Below the pieces are notes generated by a model that saw only the letters and a list, made by a program, of their open reading frames with translations, was not told the DNA's origin and did no database searches. From an uncultured Treponema sp. (GTDB lineage Bacteria; Spirochaetota; Spirochaetia; Treponematales; Treponemataceae), in contig CAMNHD010000066.1 of NCBI GenBank assembly GCA_946538875.1, positions 1 to 7,501 on the forward strand: a DNA stretch of 7,501 nt, written 5' to 3'. This document shows, in pieces, positions 1 to 4,549 of this stretch. The translations under genes were made by a program, and so were the position numbers. The first letter of the stretch is position 1; every line of letters starts with the position of its first letter.

Positions 1-895
1 CCTTCCGTTCCCCGTCAACCAGGAACTGCACCCTCTCCACTGTAGGAAAGGCCGTCGCTGTATAGACAATCTGCTGAAGCTGGCCGCGGGTTCCCTCAAT
101 ACCATACTGATTGAATTCAAACTCACCGCTAAAGTTCAGGGTTGCCACTCCGTTACGGACACTTGCCCCAAGAAGTCTGGTTCCATTCGACACAAGGGAC
201 CTGCAGCCCTGGGAATCCTCAGCCGCATCAGGCCCATTGATAAGCGCGTTCACAGCATCGGAAAGAGGACTGTCCGACTTTTTCATCGCACGGGTAACTT
301 CCTTACGCGTGATGGAACCGTCACTGTTTATAGACATAAAGAAAAGCTTCAGCTTCATGGTCGCGGCAGGAACAGTAGAAGTCCTTGCCGGAGTCCCCTG
401 ACTGATCGCTGTGGATGCAGATGAATTGCCTGTAGAAACAGATTTTCCCACGGAAGCATTATCCTGTATCGTGGAGTCAAGAGGAACTTCCTGCTGTACG
501 CCCGGACGGCTTGCTGTCTCATAAGCATCCGGGGCATCCCAGACATCCTCTTCTATGGAAGAAACCGCCTGACTGTGGTTCAGCGCCGCCTGGTTCTGAG
601 AAACAACCCCGCTTGAGGTATTGTCAGCATCTATCAGATTTATCTCAACAGAGCCCATAGGCTGCACATCGTTCTTTTCATTGCTGGAAGTGTCGGGCAA
701 CTTGGCATTCTCCACAAAAGCCGGAGTGGAGCCGATTGTGCGGTCAAAGAAGTCTGTCCTCTTTAAATTCGCAAGGATTTTCCTGCTGTTTGCAAGAAAG
801 AGAATGAGTATGACCAGTGCGGCCGCAATCCACAGAATAAATCCCAAGCCTTTTATCTTGGGGCCGTCTTTTTTGACTTTAGATTTTTCGCCCAT
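1..895 (-). CDS. GerMN-domain membrane-anchored protein, C-terminus cut off by the window edge
   Basis: I translated this frame by hand from the ATG at 895. It stays open for 298 codons and leaves the window, so the C-terminus is missing. Residues 1-16 are basic (many Lys), residues 17-36 form one hydrophobic helix, and residues 60-180 are a Ser/Thr/Asn-rich linker without clear structure. The part from about residue 208 matches the GerMN domain, with a DSPLSDAVNALINGP-like start, then GTRLLGASVRNGVATLNFSG, then a QLQQIVYTATAFP helix and VERVQFLVDG. GerMN is named after the spore-germination protein GerM and also occurs in non-spore-formers as an extracytoplasmic, probably cell-envelope, domain whose biochemistry is unclear. 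The topology suggests an anchored protein with the domain outside the cytoplasm. No Shine-Dalgarno is visible, and the promoter places transcription start almost at the ATG. Family assignment is fairly sure; function is not known. Confidence 0.8.
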   Translation of the reverse strand, partial: MGEKSKVKKDGPKIKGLGFILWIAAALVILILFLANSRKILANLKRTDFFDRTIGSTPAFVENAKLPDTSSNEKNDVQPMGSVEINLIDADNTSSGVVSQNQAALNHSQAVSSIEEDVWDAPDAYETASRPGVQQEVPLDSTIQDNASVGKSVSTGNSSASTAISQGTPARTSTVPAATMKLKLFFMSINSDGSITRKEVTRAMKKSDSPLSDAVNALINGPDAAEDSQGCRSLVSNGTRLLGASVRNGVATLNFSGEFEFNQYGIEGTRGQLQQIVYTATAFPTVERVQFLVDGERK

Positions 896-902
896 AAAAA
901 CA

Positions 903-931
903 ATTATAAACAACAGTCGCCAAGTTTTCAA
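903..931 (-). promoter_or_regulatory. Promoter of the GerMN gene (leaderless type)
   Basis: On the minus strand, TTGAAA (926-931) and a perfect TATAAT (903-908) are separated by exactly 17 bases. The -10 box ends 7 bases before the ATG at 895, which predicts a transcription start near 896 and essentially no 5' leader. This agrees with the lack of a ribosome binding site. Confidence 0.7.
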
Positions 932-968
932 CCAGTTTAGCCCCAGTTTAGCACCCGGACACCAGTTT
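932..968 (-). repeat. Three AAACTGG direct repeats just upstream of the GerMN -35 box
   Basis: Read on the + strand, CCAGTTTAGC occurs at 932-941 and again at 943-952, and the shorter CCAGTTT recurs at 962-968. The first two are 11 bases apart, about one helical turn, and the first directly abuts the -35 box (926-931). The placement suits activator binding. No protein can be assigned. Confidence 0.45.
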
Positions 969-1043
969 TCTACATATTCCAGGGCAGTTCCGCCCCACAC
1001 TCAGGTTCTGAAGCCGATTCCGACAATTTTTTCTCATTTCCCC

Positions 1044-1072
1044 TAGACAAACAGGCAGGGTTATATTATACT
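1044..1072 (+). promoter_or_regulatory. Promoter of the Rrf2-family regulator gene
   Basis: TAGACA (1044-1049) and TATACT (1067-1072) are separated by 17 bases, and each matches the housekeeping consensus at 5 of 6 positions. Start of transcription would be near 1079, giving a leader of about 19 bases with only a distant AGGA (1081-1084) as ribosome binding site. The -10 box overlaps the inverted repeat at 1069-1092. Confidence 0.6.
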
Positions 1073-1092
1073 ATTTTAGTAGGAAAATAGTA
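1069..1092. promoter_or_regulatory. Candidate autoregulatory operator of the Rrf2-family regulator
   Basis: A perfect 9-bp inverted repeat, TACTATTTT (1069-1077) and AAAATAGTA (1084-1092), surrounds AGTAGG. Inside it lies a second palindrome, TACTA-TTT-TAGTA (1069-1081). The site covers part of the -10 box and the predicted start of transcription, a repressing position. It contains TACTA-N6-TAGGAA (1069-1085), which recurs with the same spacing upstream of cysK. Autoregulation is common in the Rrf2 family; binding here is inferred. Confidence 0.55.
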
Positions 1093-1097
1093 CAAAG

Positions 1098-1535
1098 ATG
1101 AAAATTTCAACCCGCGGAAGATACGCACTACGTTTTATGATCGACCTCGCACAGCATGACAGTTCGGAATACATTGCGCTCAAGGACATATCCAAGCGCC
1201 AGGACATCTCAATAAAATATCTGGAGCAGATAACATCCCTTCTCAGCAAATTCGGGCTTCTGCAGAGTGTTCGCGGTCCCCAGGGAGGGTACAAGCTGGC
1301 AAAAAGGCCATGCGACTACACCATTGGGGAAATTCTCAGAATCACAGAAGGTGACCTTTCTCCGGTAGCCTGCCTCTCGCAGCCTGTGAACACATGCCCC
1401 AGGGCCTCTGACTGCGCAACCCTGCACATGTGGGAAGGTCTCTCCAAAGTCATCAACGACTACCTGGACAACAAGACCCTTGAAGATCTTGTCAATCAGA
1501 CAATAGCTCCAGAGGCCATCGAATACTGCATCTAG
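1098..1535 (+). CDS. Rrf2-family transcriptional regulator, CymR/IscR-like
   Basis: This is a 145-residue DNA-binding protein of normal Rrf2 length. It starts with the family hallmark MKISTRGRYALRFMIDLA. A winged helix-turn-helix follows, with recognition helix near residues 35-50 (QDISIKYLEQITSLLSKFG), then the wing VRGPQGGYKLAK (58-69). Residues C92, C100, C106 and H110 lie where IscR has its [2Fe-2S] ligands (C92, C98, C104, H107 in E. coli), though the spacing differs, so cluster binding is plausible but not certain. The end of the protein, TLEDLV followed by a tail ending EYCI, resembles Bacillus CymR, the cysteine regulator that forms a complex with CysK. cysK begins 130 bases downstream with its own promoter, which supports a role in cysteine or Fe-S supply. 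Whether cysteine status, Fe-S status or both is sensed cannot be told. Confidence 0.88.
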   Translation: MKISTRGRYALRFMIDLAQHDSSEYIALKDISKRQDISIKYLEQITSLLSKFGLLQSVRGPQGGYKLAKRPCDYTIGEILRITEGDLSPVACLSQPVNTCPRASDCATLHMWEGLSKVINDYLDNKTLEDLVNQTIAPEAIEYCI

Positions 1536-1553
1536 TTCCCCTGCAAAAGTCAC

Positions 1554-1580
1554 AGGTTTTTCAAGATTTCTTAAAAACCT
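1554..1580. repeat. Inverted repeat between the regulator gene and cysK
   Basis: AGGTTTTT (1554-1561) pairs perfectly with AAAAACCT (1573-1580). Within the loop AAG and CTT can pair further around ATTT, leaving one bulged C. The hairpin starts 18 bases after the regulator stop codon and ends one base before the cysK -35 box. No run of T follows on either strand, so it is not a standard intrinsic terminator. It may slow read-through into cysK or be a protein site. Confidence 0.45.
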
Positions 1581-1599
1581 ATTGACAAAGTAGGAATTA
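1578..1599. promoter_or_regulatory. Candidate regulator site A in the cysK promoter
   Basis: CCTA (1578-1581) and TAGG (1591-1594) form an inverted repeat across the -35 box, and the right half continues as TAGGAATTA. GGAATTA resembles, from memory, one half of the Bacillus CymR operator. AGTAGGAA is shared with the regulator's own promoter (1078-1085). Binding would block the -35 box. It is a degenerate match to TACTA-N6-TAGGAA, with TATTG in place of TACTA. Confidence 0.4.
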
Positions 1600-1610
1600 T
1601 ACTGTAGCAT
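1582..1610 (+). promoter_or_regulatory. cysK promoter
   Basis: A perfect TTGACA (1582-1587) is followed after 17 bases by TAGCAT (1605-1610). Transcription would start near 1617, giving a leader of about 49 bases with a strong GGAGG (1654-1658), 7 bases before the ATG. A perfect -35 beside candidate repressor sites suggests strong expression when repression is lifted. Confidence 0.6.
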
Positions 1611-1617
1611 AATTACA

Positions 1618-1635
1618 TACTAAACAGATAGGAAT
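1618..1635. promoter_or_regulatory. Candidate regulator site B at the cysK transcription start
   Basis: TACTA (1618-1622), six bases, then TAGGAAT (1629-1635) reproduces the arrangement found at 1069-1085 in the regulator's own promoter. The site begins at the predicted start of transcription (about 1617), a typical repressor position. The assignment is inferred from the shared pattern. Confidence 0.45.
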
Positions 1636-1665
1636 ACATCTGAATATTATCATGGAGGTTCAGTT

Positions 1666-2601
1666 ATGGCTGAAAACATCGCAAAAAAAATCACTGACTT
1701 GGTTGGTAATACTCCCCTGCTGGAGCTTTCCAATATACAGAAAAAATTCGGCTTAAAGGCCCGTGTCCTTGCTAAGCTGGAATACCTTAATCCAGCCGGA
1801 AGCGTAAAAGACAGGATTGCAAAGGCCATGATTGATTCAGCCATAGCCGAAGGAAAGATAAACCAGGATTCAGTTCTGATTGAGCCTACATCAGGAAACA
1901 CAGGCATCGGTCTGGCAGCTGTGGCGGCAAGCTACGGACTGCGCATGATTCTTACCATGCCAGAAACTATGTCAGTTGAACGCCGCTCACTGCTCAAGGC
2001 ATACGGCGCAGAAATAGTCCTTACAGACGGCGCAAGCGGTATGCGCGGTGCAGTGGAAAAGGCAAACGAACTTGCAAGAACCACTCCCAACAGCTTTATC
2101 CCCGGACAGTTCGACAATCCCGTGAATCCAAAGACACACTATCTGACAACCGGCCCAGAAATCTGGCGCGACACTGACGGCTCTGTCGATATTTTTATCG
2201 CTGGAGTAGGAACAGGCGGAACCCTGAGCGGTGTTGGAAAATTCCTAAAGGAAAAGAAGCCTTCAGTAAAGGTTATCGCAGTTGAACCGGCAACAAGCCC
2301 CCTTCTTTCACAGGGACATGCCGGTCCGCACAAGATTCAGGGAATTGGAGCCAACTTCGTGCCGAACACACTGGACACCAAGATTTATGACACAGTAGTT
2401 CCTGTACAGAACGAGGACGCCTTTGCATTCGGAAAGGAAATCGCAAAGACGGAAGGTGTTCTGGTTGGTATTTCAGCCGGTGCTGCCCTCTGGACCGCGG
2501 TGGAAGAAGCCAAGAAGCCGGAGAATGAAGGCAAGACAATCGTAGCCCTTCTGCCAGACACCGGCGACCGCTACCTGTCTACCCCTCTGTTCCAAAATTA
2601 A
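1666..2601 (+). CDS. cysK: Cysteine synthase A (O-acetylserine sulfhydrylase)
   Basis: This PLP enzyme makes L-cysteine and acetate from O-acetyl-L-serine and sulfide in the cytoplasm, the last step of sulfide assimilation. It has 311 residues, the usual length. All fold-type II landmarks are present: NPAGSVKDR with the Schiff-base lysine K48; TSGNTG (75-80), which holds the substrate carboxylate; GVGTGGT (180-186), which binds the PLP phosphate; S270 in GISAGA, which faces the pyridine nitrogen; and PDTGDRYLST (297-306) near the end. GGAGG sits 7 bases before the ATG. No serine acetyltransferase gene (cysE) is in view, so O-acetylserine must be made elsewhere or taken up. The upstream regulator and the shared half-sites suggest control by cysteine status. 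The last 23 bases overlap the end of the convergent PAP2 gene. The close relative cystathionine beta-synthase is less likely at this length. Confidence 0.95.
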   Translation: MAENIAKKITDLVGNTPLLELSNIQKKFGLKARVLAKLEYLNPAGSVKDRIAKAMIDSAIAEGKINQDSVLIEPTSGNTGIGLAAVAASYGLRMILTMPETMSVERRSLLKAYGAEIVLTDGASGMRGAVEKANELARTTPNSFIPGQFDNPVNPKTHYLTTGPEIWRDTDGSVDIFIAGVGTGGTLSGVGKFLKEKKPSVKVIAVEPATSPLLSQGHAGPHKIQGIGANFVPNTLDTKIYDTVVPVQNEDAFAFGKEIAKTEGVLVGISAGAALWTAVEEAKKPENEGKTIVALLPDTGDRYLSTPLFQN

Positions 2602-3463
2602 TTCTGACACAGATTCCAAGGGGAAGCGGTGACACTTGAACGGCACTGACTTCCCCTGATTTTTTTGCAAACACATGATGCACCATAGGCACACCCCAAC
2701 CGATAACCGTACCAATGGCGGCACCAGTCAGCACATCAGTAAAGAAATGATTTCCGCTCATCATACGGAGCACACCAGTAGTAAGCGCAACTGCATAGGA
2801 ACCAGCCGCAACGGCCCACTTCCACTGAACTTCAGGATACGCCGCAAAGAACACAGATGTTATGAATCCGGCACTCATAAAGGCACGGCTTGTGTGGCCG
2901 CTAGGGAATGAGAACATAAAGTCATTGTCCTTATCAGGATCCACATCCCAGGTAGAAACATCATAGTAAGTGTATGGCCTAAGCCTGCGGACAGAAATCT
3001 TCAGCAGATCCTTGATTCCTTCAGTAAGAACAAAGGCCTCCATGTACATCACACCCACAGTCAGGGCATCGCTCCACTCAAGCTTCTTTGCCAGGGCAAA
3101 TCCTCCAAAGAGCAGAAGAGGGGCCGTTACTTCCGCCGCGCAAGTAACAGTTCCGGTAACATCCAGAGCACGGGAATACTGTCTTACAACAGCCTCGTCC
3201 ACCACAGGAATATTGTTCCTGTCGTAAGAGAAATCAGTCCAGGAAGGGAATGTAAGCGTGTGCTTGAGAACAAAGCCTGTGCCGTAAGCAGCAAGGGCAG
3301 CACCACCTATTCCGATGTCCCAGCCAAGATTAAGCGCAAAGGGAAAAACTTTTTCCTCTCCACCTGCAAAGTCATCATCCGCAGAATCCGCCTGAGAAAA
3401 GGCCATGCTTGGCGGAAGAACAAAAAGCAGAGCCGCCGCAAACAAAAACAAAGACTTTTTCAT
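2579..3463 (-). CDS. Exported PAP2-family phosphatase
   Basis: This is a 294-residue member of the PAP2 (phosphatidic acid phosphatase type 2 / haloperoxidase-like) superfamily, with all three catalytic motifs: K155-x6-R162-P163, P187-S-G-H190, and R233-x5-H239-x3-D243. H239 would be the nucleophile and H190 the general acid. Residues 1-25 look like a cleavable signal peptide (MKKSLFLF, a hydrophobic core, then AFSQA before DSADD). Several hydrophobic segments follow, near 46-66, 112-126, 135-150, 195-209, 217-233 and 246-262. Active-site placement outside the cytoplasmic membrane is expected for this family, with lipid phosphates or undecaprenyl pyrophosphate as typical substrates; the actual substrate cannot be read from the sequence. 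Its ATG overlaps the stop of the RNA methyltransferase gene (ATGA), with GGTGGG as a close ribosome binding site, so translation is probably coupled. Its last 23 bases overlap cysK. Confidence 0.88.
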   Translation of the reverse strand: MKKSLFLFAAALLFVLPPSMAFSQADSADDDFAGGEEKVFPFALNLGWDIGIGGAALAAYGTGFVLKHTLTFPSWTDFSYDRNNIPVVDEAVVRQYSRALDVTGTVTCAAEVTAPLLLFGGFALAKKLEWSDALTVGVMYMEAFVLTEGIKDLLKISVRRLRPYTYYDVSTWDVDPDKDNDFMFSFPSGHTSRAFMSAGFITSVFFAAYPEVQWKWAVAAGSYAVALTTGVLRMMSGNHFFTDVLTGAAIGTVIGWGVPMVHHVFAKKSGEVSAVQVSPLPLGICVRINFGTEG

Positions 3464-4236
3464 TTTCCCACCATCGAAAGCTCATACATGATTATGCTGG
3501 AAGCCTGAGCAACATTCAGACTGTCTATAACAGGTCCACCCTCACTGCCAGCCGCAAACGGAATCAGAATCAGGTTGTCACAGTTCCGGCGCACATCATC
3601 ACTGATACCGTTCTCTTCGTTACCAAGCACCACAATTGCAGGCTTACCAGAACAGATAGCGCTCAAGTCACGGGAACTCTCCTTTGCGTCAAGGGCAGTA
3701 CCAATACGCACCATCCTGCCGGACATATCCTGCAGCAGCCTAGGAATCGATTTAATGGAATAGATATTCACAAATTCCATACCGCCTTCCGCAACGCGGT
3801 AAGAACTCGTAGTAACAGAAGACTGAGCCTCATCCAAAGGAATCACCACATTCTTGATGCCAAAGAAAGCCGCGCTTCTCACAATCGCACCAAGATTATT
3901 CGCATTCCCCACACGGTCAAGCAGAACCGCACTCTGCCTCTGTTCCACCCACAAAGAAGTAATGTCCTTGGTCAGCGGAAGAATCCTGGGAGTCTCAATC
4001 ATAGCAACAACTCCCTGATGGTGCACCGACCCGCAAAGTTTTTCCAGTTCAGCAATATCCTTAACCTGATTATACGGACGCTTGGCCGCAGCCATCTTCT
4101 TGCACAGTCCGCCAAAAAGCCTTGCCCTTTCCTCCGAAAAATACAGTCGCTTTATTCGGTTCCAGTTGATTTTTTCCAAAGTCTTGACTGCCGCAAAACC
4201 ACAGACAGCCAGTTCATCATTCTTAGTGTTCTTCAT
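3460..4236 (-). CDS. SpoU/TrmH-family RNA 2'-O-ribose methyltransferase
   Basis: This 258-residue enzyme is predicted to transfer methyl from S-adenosylmethionine to a ribose 2'-OH in tRNA or rRNA. Residues 9-80 form the SpoU substrate-binding domain (VCGFAAVKTLEK to HHQGVVAMIE). The SPOUT catalytic domain carries motif 1, LDRVGNANNLGAIVRSAAFFG (from residue 106), with catalytic R120; motif 2, VVLGNEENGIS (202-212); and motif 3, which starts LILIP (222-226) and ends SLNVAQA (239-245). Motif 3 is longer than the usual IPM-x-G-x-x-SLN form, with an extra glycine-rich stretch (FAAGSEGGPVID). The whole N-terminal domain is needed, so the ATG at 4236 is the likely start even though it has no Shine-Dalgarno and sits 8 bases from a -10 box. 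The substrate (23S rRNA or a tRNA position) cannot be chosen from this sequence, so I give no symbol. It is the first gene of a pair with the PAP2 gene. Confidence 0.88.
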   Translation of the reverse strand: MKNTKNDELAVCGFAAVKTLEKINWNRIKRLYFSEERARLFGGLCKKMAAAKRPYNQVKDIAELEKLCGSVHHQGVVAMIETPRILPLTKDITSLWVEQRQSAVLLDRVGNANNLGAIVRSAAFFGIKNVVIPLDEAQSSVTTSSYRVAEGGMEFVNIYSIKSIPRLLQDMSGRMVRIGTALDAKESSRDLSAICSGKPAIVVLGNEENGISDDVRRNCDNLILIPFAAGSEGGPVIDSLNVAQASSIIMYELSMVGK

Positions 4237-4244
4237 GGCATAAG

Positions 4245-4273
4245 ATTATAGATTACTTTTTCACTTTGTGGAA
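4245..4273 (-). promoter_or_regulatory. Promoter of the RNA methyltransferase gene (nearly leaderless)
   Basis: On the minus strand a perfect TATAAT (4245-4250) lies 8 bases before the ATG, with a weak -35 candidate TTCCAC (4268-4273) 17 bases upstream. Transcription would start near 4238, two bases before the start codon. The poor -35 lowers confidence. Confidence 0.5.
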
Positions 4274-4342
4274 TAGGTAGGAAAACCCCGCATCATACCT
4301 TGGGCACACCGTACAGTCCAGGGCTGCGGCTTCCGCTGCCGG

Positions 4343-4363
4343 CCGCATACTCATGTTATGCGG
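4343..4363. repeat. 7-bp perfect inverted repeat
   Basis: CCGCATA (4343-4349) and TATGCGG (4357-4363) are perfectly complementary around a 7-base centre. No T-run follows on either strand, so a terminator is unlikely. It lies about 110 bases upstream of the methyltransferase start codon and could be a protein-binding palindrome; no protein can be named. Confidence 0.35.
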
Positions 4364-4437
4364 AACCGATATTTCATGCTGTTTGTGATTGATGTTACTA
4401 TTACAGGCATCAGTTTTTTCATGAGGGAAAAATCGAT

Positions 4438-4522
4438 ACCCGCTACGCCCGATTGGAGGGGCCGCCGCAGGCGGTTGCGCAGGGAGCTGGCGACTGGAGC
4501 AAGGAACCCCCGGAAAGCGGGG
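4438..4522. repeat. GC-rich hairpin element, possible dispersed intergenic repeat
   Basis: This stretch is far richer in G and C than the bases before it and carries two compact hairpins: CCGCC-GCA-GGCGG (4462-4474) and CCCCG-GAAAG-CGGGG (4508-4522). On the + strand it would encode an arginine-rich WRGRRRRLRRELATGAR peptide. From memory, similar peptides appear as fragments of predicted small proteins in Treponema genomes, which suggests a repeat family rather than a coding sequence. Only one copy is in this window. The second hairpin lies 28 bases past the AraC-type stop codon and might weakly end or protect that transcript. Confidence 0.3.
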
Positions 4523-4549
4523 ATCTTGCCGTTAAGTGGACTGTGCGGA

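Larger units (their letters stand above)
4237..4549. other. Gene-free stretch at a base-skew switch
   Basis: This 313-base stretch lies between two minus-strand genes. It holds the methyltransferase promoter at its left end, an inverted repeat at 4343-4363, and a GC-rich element with small hairpins at 4438-4522. A 66-codon open frame on the + strand (4358-4558) runs through it, but it has no ribosome binding site, starts inside the inverted repeat arm and overlaps the end of the AraC-type gene, so I do not call it a gene. The + strand is C- and A-rich to the left and G- and T-rich to the right. No T-run terminator is visible after the AraC-type gene. Confidence 0.6.

Noticed and set aside
1554..1580. 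Intrinsic terminator of the regulator gene
   Set aside because: The stem is AT-rich and no T-run follows it on either strand, so it does not meet the usual form.
1209..1610. 133-codon minus-strand frame opposite the Rrf2 regulator
   Set aside because: It lies opposite a well-supported gene, has no family resemblance and would cover the cysK promoter.
3409..4251. 280-codon + strand open frame opposite the methyltransferase gene
   Set aside because: It lies opposite the methyltransferase gene, whose protein shows all SPOUT motifs. The + strand product has no recognisable domain and is a coding shadow.
4278..4283. Further TAGGAA regulator site upstream of the methyltransferase gene
   Set aside because: The hexamer is present, but TACTA is not found at the required distance, so a chance match is more likely.
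4261..4300. Replication origin at the skew switch
   Set aside because: The skew sign fits an origin, but there is no dnaA, dnaN or gyr gene and only one poor DnaA-box-like match (TGTGGAATA at 4268-4276, 7 of 9).
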